From: Butyricicoccus pullicaecorum DSM 23266
GTDB taxonomy: Bacteria; Bacillota; Clostridia; Oscillospirales; Butyricicoccaceae
DNA: 51,336 nt
Assembly (NCBI RefSeq): GCF_900167005.1
Contig: NZ_FUXW01000015.1
Coordinates: 1-51,336 of the forward strand
Reading direction: 5' to 3'
This document shows, piece by piece, positions 25,400 to 32,554 of this stretch (the first letter of the stretch is position 1; the number at the start of each line of letters is the position of its first letter). The notes beneath the pieces are model-generated. The model had not been told where the DNA came from, searched no databases, and was given only the letters and a program-made list of their open reading frames with translations. A program made the position numbers and the translations under genes.

Positions 25400-25852
25400 T
25401 TACATCAGATAGGCGAACAGACCAACCGGGAACTGTACCTGCATCCAGAAGACGAATACGCCCAGAATCAGCGCAGCCATAAAGACTTCGATGATGATGG
25501 TAGCCTTCCAGGTAGCCTTCTCGATGACCTTGAGCCAGAGAAGCAGATACAGCAGGCAGCTGGCGATCAGACCGATGATGTAGCAGCCGATGATGATGCC
25601 GCCGCCGCCCAGGATGACCATGAGCTCATTCCTGTTGTACACAGGAGCGTCTTCATTGCTGCGCAGCATCTGAACCAGGCACAGGAGGCTGGTTGCGAGC
25701 AGTACCACAGCGATGATGATGGGGAAGAACGCAGCCGTCGGCTGACCCTCCCAGAAACCGAAGTCCTGCAGACCGACCACAATGAACACGATCGCAATGA
25801 TGGCGGTGATGATGGGGACCAGGATGCGGGAGTTTACTTTTCTTTTCTCCAC
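25400..25852 (-). CDS. tctB: Tripartite tricarboxylate transporter small membrane subunit
   Basis: This 150-residue TctB-family protein has four hydrophobic segments. The start is GTG at 25850-25852, with AGGAGG seven bases upstream; the frame extending to 26191 lies in the long leader and has no supporting site. It is the first gene of the tctBAC operon. TctB is the poorly conserved small subunit of the permease. The identification rests largely on membrane topology and its position directly before tctA. Confidence 0.85.
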   Translation of the reverse strand: MEKRKVNSRILVPIITAIIAIVFIVVGLQDFGFWEGQPTAAFFPIIIAVVLLATSLLCLVQMLRSNEDAPVYNRNELMVILGGGGIIIGCYIIGLIASCLLYLLLWLKVIEKATWKATIIIEVFMAALILGVFVFWMQVQFPVGLFAYLM

Positions 25853-26376
25853 AATGTTTCCTCCTTCAATCTTCTTATGTTTCTTAAATCCGCAGATCTT
25901 GTCGTACGCGGTGAAAACCCTGCGAAACGACCCGTACCGTCCACGGAAAGAAATCAGTGGTGGTAGTGGAAAAACGTACGCGGCAGTCAGGGCAGAGACA
26001 ACCAGATTTTGTCGTATGGCCAAAAAGCATGGAAACGTGATCCAGTTTTCCAGAACCGAAAAAATACAATCGATCTGTCCAACAGAATCGGTCACAGACG
26101 GCAAATTGGTGTAACAGTTTTTCCCCCTCTCTGTGTAGATGCCAACTTTGCCAGTGTGCGTTCGGACGGTGCCTTGATCATACCGTATCATACCTCCAAG
26201 ACCTAAACAATCACGGAGTTACTATACGGAATCGGTCTAAAACCACCGGGGAAGTGCCGACGCCGGGTCAAACGAAGTTGGATTTGACCGGTGCGGAACT
26301 CTCATTTTTTCATGCTTTTCACACGACAGAAAAGCCCTTTTCTGACCACTCGGTTTTTATTTAAGTACCGCGTCTT
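25853..26376 (-). promoter_or_regulatory. Long 5' leader of the tctBAC operon with an internal imperfect repeat
   Basis: About 520 bases lie between the promoter and tctB without a credible gene. Two imperfect direct copies, given here as plus-strand text (CAGATCTTGTCGTACG at 25893 onward and CAGATTTTGTCGTATGG at 26003 onward), extend over about 36 bases each, to 25929 and 26037, with a GAAACG end in both. The leader could carry a duplicated regulatory RNA or binding site. No known riboswitch was recognised. Confidence 0.4.
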
Positions 26377-26411
26377 TATTTAAGTATAACTTGTATTTGT
26401 TAAAAGGTCAA
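26356..26411 (-). promoter_or_regulatory. tctBAC promoter with a 12-bp direct repeat over the -10 region
   Basis: On the minus strand TTGACC (26406-26411) and TATACT (26383-26388) are separated by 17 bp. The plus-strand word TTTATTTAAGTA occurs exactly twice, at 26356-26367 and 26375-26386. The two copies start 19 bp apart, and the second overlaps the -10 box. This suggests a pair of operator half-sites on nearly the same helix face. Confidence 0.65.
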
Positions 26412-27018
26412 CAATCTCTTGAAAATCTGTTTAATATTAATAAGTATAAAACGTCAGATTTCGTAACTTCTGCATAAATGTCTGGAGGCAGAAAAAGGCC
26501 GGTGACGGCCGGACGCGGTAAGGGTCAGATACACTGGAAACCCAGTGGGGACAGATGGGGAAGGCTGATATACACTGCACAGGCTGGTACGGTGCGCACC
26601 CTGTCTCGCAGACGGGAATAAGAACGGCGTTCGGCATAATTTCAGGGGATTTTTGGCAAAAATGGGTGTGTGCACAGACAGAACGGCCTTTTGTTTCGAC
26701 TGATGTTTCCGCGAAAAAGCAGACGGGACAGATGGACAAATGCCGCCACCGGCGGGAAGATTTTGTAACCAAAAAGAGGCGTCTGACAGGGGAGATAAAA
26801 AGGTTTCATCGGGCAAAATGAGGGTGCGGATGGATGCGCAATGTCTACAAAAAATGGGAGATAAATTCTGCTAAAATGAACAAAGCAATTTGCGCAGAAT
26901 GGGACGGAAAATTGCGGGTTTTGTCGAGACGGCTTGCGGTCAGAACGGGAACAGACGAACGGCTTTTCGTCTTTTCAGACATGCAGGAGAAAAATGGAGA
27001 GAATCCCGGTCAAATGGA
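26412..27018. other. Non-coding stretch without recognisable features
   Basis: About 600 bases between the tctBAC promoter and the terminator of the Gfo/Idh/MocA operon. Open frames here are short or run across that terminator, lack ribosome sites and encode low-complexity serine/proline-rich or basic sequence. I see no RNA gene, repeat or mobile-element trace. Confidence 0.5.
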
Positions 27019-27020
27019 TA

Positions 27021-27056
27021 AAAAATCCCCGTATCCTTCGATACGGGGATTTTTTT
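27021..27056. terminator. Perfect 15-bp bidirectional terminator hairpin
   Basis: AAAAATCCCCGTATC (27021-27035) pairs with GATACGGGGATTTTT (27040-27054) around CTTC. T runs exist on both strands. It ends the minus-strand oxidoreductase operon. The stem is nearly identical to the one at 40107-40142. Confidence 0.88.
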
Positions 27057-27085
27057 GGCTTGTTCAGCCGGTTTATGTTGATTGG

Positions 27086-28078
27086 TTATACAGAAATTGC
27101 ACATCCAGAGTCGGCCGCGTCGCGGGCGAGCAGCGCAAGGCGGCTGTCCTCCAGCGATTCGGCCAGATCGAGCAGACCGGAGCCGTGACCTTCCAGCGTG
27201 GCAATGAAGTCCTCGAAAATTGCGGGAGGGTACTGGAGCGGCACCGGCGTCGAGCCGTCATTGTGTTCATTGATGAGGTAAACTGCGTCGTCACGCACCT
27301 CGATCACGCCGTGCGTGCCTGCTGCGCGCACGCGGTCATCGCCGTGGGTCGCAGCGTTTGCCGGGCGCAGGTAGTCTGCGCTGACCTGTGCGCTCACGCC
27401 GTTTTCCAGCGTCATCATCAGCTGTGCGGTGACTTCCAGATCACCATAGCCCTGATTTGCCATCGTCGAGTGATGGGCAAAGATGGTCTTTGCGGCGTGG
27501 GGATAGAGATAGCGGATGAAGTCGATGCCGTGGATGGCGACCCAGGGAATCAGGCCGCCGTGCTGGGCACGGTCGCGGAAGAAGGGTGCACGCTGACCCA
27601 GACGGTAGGACTTCTGCGCAGTGAGCAGACGGATTTCTCCGATCTCGCCTGCATCGATGAGCTGCTTGGCGGTGTAGAACCAGGGGTCGAAGCGCGCGGT
27701 CTGCATGGCCCAGAGCAGGGCAGTGGATGACTGCGCCGCCTCGCGGACGCGCTCCAGTCCGGTCAGGGTCAGCGCCAGCGGCTTGTCGCAGTAAACGTGA
27801 ATGCCGCGCGCGAGCGCCTGACAGGTCATCTCCTCGTGATCGCAGAACAGACCGTCTACGACCAGCACATCGGGAGAAAGCGCGTCGATCATGGTCAGAT
27901 AATCGGGATATTCGGGCGGGGTCAGACCGAGTTTTGCGAAATCTTCCAGCACTTCGGTCATGGGCTCGCCCGGCCAGGCGCGGCACCAGCCGCAGATCTC
28001 GACCTGGGGCAGACGGGGCAGGGCGCGGGTCACCGTGGCAGCGTGACCGGAGTTACCAGCGATACAGACACGAATCAT
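27086..28078 (-). CDS. Gfo/Idh/MocA-family oxidoreductase, second of a pair
   Basis: This 330-residue NAD(P)-dependent oxidoreductase has an N-terminal Rossmann domain beginning IRVCIAGNSGHAATV, where the usual GxGxxG is loosened to GNSGH. The conserved lysine lies in YCDKPLALT, and the C-terminal beta-sheet substrate domain begins near residue 125. Members oxidise or epimerise a hydroxyl of a sugar, cyclitol or glycoside. It overlaps the preceding paralogue by 4 bp, so the two are translationally coupled and may form hetero-oligomers or act in sequence. It is the last gene of the unit. Confidence 0.9.
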   Translation of the reverse strand: MIRVCIAGNSGHAATVTRALPRLPQVEICGWCRAWPGEPMTEVLEDFAKLGLTPPEYPDYLTMIDALSPDVLVVDGLFCDHEEMTCQALARGIHVYCDKPLALTLTGLERVREAAQSSTALLWAMQTARFDPWFYTAKQLIDAGEIGEIRLLTAQKSYRLGQRAPFFRDRAQHGGLIPWVAIHGIDFIRYLYPHAAKTIFAHHSTMANQGYGDLEVTAQLMMTLENGVSAQVSADYLRPANAATHGDDRVRAAGTHGVIEVRDDAVYLINEHNDGSTPVPLQYPPAIFEDFIATLEGHGSGLLDLAESLEDSRLALLARDAADSGCAISV

Positions 28079-29316
28079 GCGTGGATATCCTCCTTACAGC
28101 AGCATTTTGCACCGGAAAAGGTGGTATAACCGTCCAGTTTGATGACGGTGGGCTGTTTTGCCCAGTCAAAGCCCAGCTCGGACGGCAGCTTGCCGGTCTG
28201 GAAGCAAGTCCAGGCCTCGTCGGCCAGACCGCGCATAAAGAGACCCGGCTCGGGCTCGCTCACATGCTCCATGCGGTCGGCGGGCAGCGGATGTACGTCT
28301 GCCTGGTCGAAGATGGCGTTGCACATGGTCAGATGGGGCAGAACGGTGTCGGGCGTACAGGGAACGTCCAGACTGGGATCGGCTGCGACCGCGATCATGG
28401 TGCGCAGCTTCTGTGCGACGTGGTACTCGCCCAGTGCCGCACCATAGTTCTTGGTCGAGCCGTCGGCAAAGGTGGCGATGATCTCCGCCGAATCGTCGTT
28501 GCCCGAAGCGGTCACGACGGCGTTTTCAAAGGTGTATTGCAGGATGGGGTCAACATCGCGGTCGCCCGAGTGGGTCACAGACAGGAAGAAGTCGCAGCCG
28601 GAGGCAAACTTACCCGATACAAAGGCGGTGTCAAAGGTCTCGATGCCCTTGCCGTTGTACAGCTCGACGGTCAGATGTTCGGGCATGGCCGCCGTGTCAA
28701 ACCGGTCACCCAGCACAAAACAGGTATTGTGCAGATAGTGCGCAGTCGCGTTGGTCAAAATCGAGTCCAAAACCCAGTTGCCCTGTGCGTCGCGGATGTG
28801 TCCGCGCCAGGGGCTGTTGTAATAGCTGTCGTAGCGCTGCCAGGAAACGTAGGTGCGCAGCGACTTGGGCGCGCCGAGCAGACCGGACTGAATATCGCGC
28901 TTGAGGTTCTGGATGGGATCACAGAAGGACATCTGGAAACCGACACCCAGCTTGCGGCCGGAAGCTGCGACTGCCTCGCGAATGTCGAGCGCATCTTGCA
29001 GAATGGGCGCAAGCGGCTTTTCGCAGAGTACGTGTGCACCGTGCTTGAGCGCGAGCAGGCACTGCTGCTTGTGCAGATGAATGGGGCTTGCGATGAGCAC
29101 CAGATCGGCGCGATCGACGGCGAAAAAGTCTTCGGGGGTGCGGTACATGGGTACACCCTGTGCGGTCAGCTGTGCATAGCGCGGAACTTTCTCGTAAAAC
29201 GGGTCGATGGCCGCGACCAGCTGGTAGCTTTCGGGATCGACAAAGCGCTCGAGCAGTCCCAGACAGTAGTCGCCGTATCCGCCTGCACCGATGATTGCCA
29301 GTTTAATGGGTTTCAT
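28075..29316 (-). CDS. Gfo/Idh/MocA-family oxidoreductase, first of a pair
   Basis: This 413-residue oxidoreductase has an N-terminal NAD(P)-binding domain with KLAIIGAGGYGDYCLG and the catalytic EKP lysine in HVLCEKPLAPI (near residue 100). The C-terminal domain is larger than in its partner. It starts behind GAGGATGAGGATG, 125 bp downstream of the AraC gene on the same strand. Related enzymes dehydrogenate inositols, glucose or glycosides at C3. Coupling to a second member suggests successive steps on one sugar. The substrate is not known. Confidence 0.9.
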   Translation of the reverse strand: MKPIKLAIIGAGGYGDYCLGLLERFVDPESYQLVAAIDPFYEKVPRYAQLTAQGVPMYRTPEDFFAVDRADLVLIASPIHLHKQQCLLALKHGAHVLCEKPLAPILQDALDIREAVAASGRKLGVGFQMSFCDPIQNLKRDIQSGLLGAPKSLRTYVSWQRYDSYYNSPWRGHIRDAQGNWVLDSILTNATAHYLHNTCFVLGDRFDTAAMPEHLTVELYNGKGIETFDTAFVSGKFASGCDFFLSVTHSGDRDVDPILQYTFENAVVTASGNDDSAEIIATFADGSTKNYGAALGEYHVAQKLRTMIAVAADPSLDVPCTPDTVLPHLTMCNAIFDQADVHPLPADRMEHVSEPEPGLFMRGLADEAWTCFQTGKLPSELGFDWAKQPTVIKLDGYTTFSGAKCCCKEDIHA

Positions 29317-29418
29317 ACATCCTCATCCTCTTTTCCTGAATACTGCCTCCAAGGGCACGATCTTTATCTGCATTTTATTGTATCATCTCGTGCCGCGCAG
29401 CTGGTGGGATGCAGTTGC

Positions 29419-29448
29419 GCAATAATATGTAAAATATGCTATTATTGC
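29419..29448. promoter_or_regulatory. 9-bp AT-rich inverted repeat before the Gfo/Idh/MocA pair
   Basis: GCAATAATA (29419-29427) and TATTATTGC (29440-29448) form an inverted repeat with a 12-nt spacer. It overlaps the 3' end of the AraC gene. There is no T-tract, so it is more likely an operator or a weak processing hairpin than a terminator. Confidence 0.35.
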
Positions 29449-30251
29449 TCGCGCTCGCGGTAGCGCAGGGGCGTGCATCCGGTTTCCCGGCGGAAGGCAC
29501 GGATGAAATTGTTCACGTCGGAGAATCCCGCGTGAAAGGCCACTTCGCTGACCGGTAAATCGCTGTGAATGAGCAGATCTTTGGCCGCAGCCAGCCGTGC
29601 CTGCACCAAATACTGCTTGGGACTGTATCCGGTCATGCTCTTAAAGCAATGGGTCAGGTAGCAGGGGGTCAGGAACACGCGCTCGGCCAGATCGCTGACC
29701 CGGATGGGCTCGGCGTAGTGGGTGTCGATGTAGTGCTGGACGGCAAAAACTGCCGATTTTCCCGCCTGGGAGGTGGATTCGAGCAGTTCGGGGCGCAGGC
29801 GGCACAGCAAAATGAGCAGCTCGGAAATCAGGCTCATGTGCATCACACCGGCAAGGCCGTCCTGTATGCTCTGTTCCTCGATCAGTCGGCGGAAAATCAG
29901 CTCAAACCGCTCGAGGTGCGCGGATACGTCATATCGGTGACAGAATCCCTTCGGACGGCTGCGCAGGGGCATGAGCAGACGGCGGTCGGTAATCAGACGC
30001 TCGGTCATGTCCGGGTTCAGGATGACATAATAGCGCTCATAAATGGGCGTGCGCAGCTCGAGAAAGTGCTCTTCGAATCGGCCGATGACGAACACCGAAC
30101 CCGGGCCGCCGTCATAGACGGCATCGCCGATGTGGATGCGGATGTGACCGGTGCGGATGAATAAAAGTTCGTAGGCGTTGTGGAAGTGGATGCGAATGGA
30201 TGTGTCGCTGTCTTTGAAGCAGCATTTCTGTATCACGGCGTTCTGATCCAT
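29442..30251 (-). CDS. AraC-family transcriptional regulator
   Basis: This 269-residue regulator starts at ATG 30251 behind AGGAGGG. The N-terminal cupin-like domain includes IRIHFHNAYELLFIRTGHI. The C-terminal tandem helix-turn-helix domain (about 165-269) includes IRVSDLAERVFLTPCYLTHCF, separated into two motifs, and ending SDVNNFIRAFRRETG. It lies upstream of the two Gfo/Idh/MocA genes and diverges from the OYE-SDR-FAD operon across a 180-bp gap. It is well placed to control both. Confidence 0.92.
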   Translation of the reverse strand: MDQNAVIQKCCFKDSDTSIRIHFHNAYELLFIRTGHIRIHIGDAVYDGGPGSVFVIGRFEEHFLELRTPIYERYYVILNPDMTERLITDRRLLMPLRSRPKGFCHRYDVSAHLERFELIFRRLIEEQSIQDGLAGVMHMSLISELLILLCRLRPELLESTSQAGKSAVFAVQHYIDTHYAEPIRVSDLAERVFLTPCYLTHCFKSMTGYSPKQYLVQARLAAAKDLLIHSDLPVSEVAFHAGFSDVNNFIRAFRRETGCTPLRYREREQ

Positions 30252-30297
30252 GGATAACCCTCCTGTTATCGCAAGATTTACATATTATCACACAACT

Positions 30298-30336
30298 TGA
30301 TATGACTTTCTCTTTGCTTGCTATTATATCATATCA
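30298..30336. promoter_or_regulatory. Inverted repeat in the divergent AraC/OYE control region
   Basis: TGATATGA (30298-30305) and TCATATCA (30329-30336) form an 8-bp inverted repeat around a -10-like TATTAT. A -35-like TTGATA overlaps the left arm at a non-optimal 19-bp spacing, which fits activator dependence. It is a candidate site for the neighbouring AraC protein. Confidence 0.4.
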
Positions 30337-30431
30337 GTACAGTTGCTGCGCGGAAAACCCTGAATTTAGTCGAAAAAATTCTGTATGGTCGAAGACGACG
30401 GCGCGAGAAGAAGTAGAAGGAGGATTCATGT

Positions 30432-31760
30432 ATGGAGCATGAAAAGTTCCATTATAAGACCAAAGAGGAACTGAAAGCGAAGTTAGAGGAGCTGAAAGTG
30501 ACCCTTCCTCTGTCCGAGAATCTGGACGTGCTGAAGCGTCCGGTACAGATCGGCAGCAAGACGGCGGCGAACGCGATCGCCATTCAGCCGATGGAGGGCT
30601 GCGACGGCACGGCGGACGGACGTCCGGATGCACTGACGCTGCGCAGATATGACCGATTCGCCAAGAGCGGCGCGGGTCTGATCTGGGCAGAAGCGGTTGC
30701 GGTTGTTCCCGAGGGACGCGCCAATCCGCGTCAGTTGTGGATTCACGAGGAAAACCTGGCAGATTTCCAGAAGTTTGTCGCGGACATCAAGGAGACCTGC
30801 ATCCGTGAAAACGGCTTTGAGCCCATCGTCATCATGCAGGCTACGCACTCGGGCCGCTACTCCAAGCCGCAGGGCACACCCGCACCGCTCATCGCGTACA
30901 ATAACCCCATTTTCGAGGGCGACAATCCGATTTCGTCCGACCGTATCCTGTCCGATGAGTACCTGTTTGCACTGGAAGAAAAGTTTGCCGAGGCGGCAAA
31001 ACTGGCCGAGCGTGCAGGCTTTGACGGCGTAGACATCAAGTGCTGCCACCGTTACCTGAACAGCGAACTGCTGTCGGCGTACACCAGAGAGGGCGCATTT
31101 GGCGGCAGTCTGGAAAACCGTACTCGCCTGCTGCGTCACGGTGTGAAGAATGCCATGGACGCAACCGGCAAGGACTTTATCGTGACTTCGCGCCTCAATG
31201 TCTACGATGGCTTCCCGCATCCCTACGGCTTCGGCGTGCGTCCGGGCGCAGGTACCGAGGTCGACCTGACCGAGCCGCTCGAGCTCATCGGCCGCCTGCA
31301 CAACGAACTGGGCATGCAGCTGCTCGACATCACCATTGGCAACCCCTATTTCAACCCGCACGTCAACCGTCCCTACGACAACGGCCCGTATGTGCCGGAC
31401 GAGCATCCGCTCGAGGGCGTGGCTCGCATGTATCACTGTGTCGGCACCGTGCAGAAGGCATACCCCGATCTCAAGGTCATTTCGTCCGGTCTGAGCTATC
31501 TGCGTCAGTTCTCGGGCAATCTGGCAGCTGGTGCCATCGAGCAGGGTTACTGCACCATGGCAGGCTTTGGCCGAGAAGCCTTTGCTTACCCGCAGTTTGC
31601 AAACGACCTGCTGCACACCGGCGAGATGGACGCGCGCAAGTGCTGCATTGCCTGCGGCAAGTGCACCGAGCTCATGCGTGCCGGTTCGACGGCGGGCTGC
31701 GTCATCCGTGATCCGGAATATCTGCCCATCTATCAGCGCGACGTGCAGGGCAAGAAATAA
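30432..31760 (+). CDS. Old-yellow-enzyme-type NADH:flavin oxidoreductase with Fe-S motif, lacking the C-terminal NAD domain
   Basis: This 442-residue FMN enzyme starts at ATG 30432 behind AAGGAGG. The TIM barrel of the OYE/2,4-dienoyl-CoA reductase family is shown by IAIQPMEGCDG, QATHSGRYS, CCHRYLNSELLS and FGGSLENRTRLL. The C-terminus has a [4Fe-4S]-type motif, C405-x2-C408-x2-C411-x11-C423, as in dienoyl-CoA reductases and bile-acid enzymes of the BaiCD/BaiH type. It ends 19 residues later, so the FAD/NAD-binding domains of those roughly 650-residue relatives are missing. Electrons must come from another protein. It is the first gene of an operon with an SDR and an FAD flavoprotein. Confidence 0.9.
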   Translation: MEHEKFHYKTKEELKAKLEELKVTLPLSENLDVLKRPVQIGSKTAANAIAIQPMEGCDGTADGRPDALTLRRYDRFAKSGAGLIWAEAVAVVPEGRANPRQLWIHEENLADFQKFVADIKETCIRENGFEPIVIMQATHSGRYSKPQGTPAPLIAYNNPIFEGDNPISSDRILSDEYLFALEEKFAEAAKLAERAGFDGVDIKCCHRYLNSELLSAYTREGAFGGSLENRTRLLRHGVKNAMDATGKDFIVTSRLNVYDGFPHPYGFGVRPGAGTEVDLTEPLELIGRLHNELGMQLLDITIGNPYFNPHVNRPYDNGPYVPDEHPLEGVARMYHCVGTVQKAYPDLKVISSGLSYLRQFSGNLAAGAIEQGYCTMAGFGREAFAYPQFANDLLHTGEMDARKCCIACGKCTELMRAGSTAGCVIRDPEYLPIYQRDVQGKK

Positions 31761-31774
31761 AGGAGGCTGGATCT

Positions 31775-32542
31775 ATGCAGAAAATTGCATTGGTGACCGG
31801 TTCGCGCCGCGGCATCGGTCTGGGCATCGCCCGCGCACTGGGCAAAGCCGGATACTTTGTCGTCGTTTCCGCGACCGCTGCACAGGACGATGCGGTTATC
31901 GAGACCTTGCAGGCCGAGGGCATTGATTGCACGTATATTCCGTGCAACATTGCCGTGCAGGCCGACCGGGTACGCATTCTGGAGGAGATTGCCGCGCGGT
32001 ATGGACGACTGGACGTGCTGGTCAATAACGCCGGTGTCGCACCGACCGTGCGTCTGGACCTGCTCGAGACCACCGAGGACAGCTTCGACCGCCTGATGCA
32101 GATTAACCTCAAGGGTACGTTCTTCATGTGCCAGCTGGCAGCACGCATGATGATCGACATGCAGGGCAAGGGACTGGAGGACTACACCCCGCGTCTGGTC
32201 AATATTTCGTCCATGTCGGCCTACACGTCGTCCACCAGCCGCGGTGAATACTGCGTGTCCAAGGCGGGTATCTCCATGACGACCCAGCTGTTTGCCGATC
32301 GTCTGGCAGAGTACGGTATTCCGGTCTTTGAGGTGCGTCCGGGCATCATTCAGACCGACATGACCGCCGGTGTGACCGAGAAGTACCAAAAGCTCATTGA
32401 CGGCGGCATCACGCCCATCAAGCGCTTTGGCCAGCCGGCCGACGTGGCAAACTGTGTGTGCGCTGCGGTCAGCGGTCTGCTGGACTTTGCGACCGGTCAG
32501 GTGCTCAACGCCGACGGCGGTTTCCACATTCGCCGCCTGTAA
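31775..32542 (+). CDS. Short-chain dehydrogenase/reductase, 3-ketoacyl-ACP-reductase-like
   Basis: This 255-residue classical SDR is NAD(P)-dependent and cytoplasmic. The cofactor motif TGSRRGIGLGIA is at residues 8-19, NNAG at 84-87, the catalytic serine region NISS near 145, and the YxxxK pair at Y159/K163. It lies 14 bp after the flavin oxidoreductase, with AAGGAGG before its start. It follows an operon partner that reduces or oxidises C=C bonds, so it probably interconverts a hydroxyl and a ketone on the same substrate. A role in fatty acid synthesis is unlikely in this context. Confidence 0.92.
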   Translation: MQKIALVTGSRRGIGLGIARALGKAGYFVVVSATAAQDDAVIETLQAEGIDCTYIPCNIAVQADRVRILEEIAARYGRLDVLVNNAGVAPTVRLDLLETTEDSFDRLMQINLKGTFFMCQLAARMMIDMQGKGLEDYTPRLVNISSMSAYTSSTSRGEYCVSKAGISMTTQLFADRLAEYGIPVFEVRPGIIQTDMTAGVTEKYQKLIDGGITPIKRFGQPADVANCVCAAVSGLLDFATGQVLNADGGFHIRRL

Positions 32543-32554
32543 GAGAGGTTGGGT

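Noticed and set aside
26834-27730. 298-codon plus-strand frame
   Set aside because: It runs through the strong hairpin at 27021-27056 and into the antisense of the Gfo/Idh/MocA gene, with no ribosome site or homology signal.
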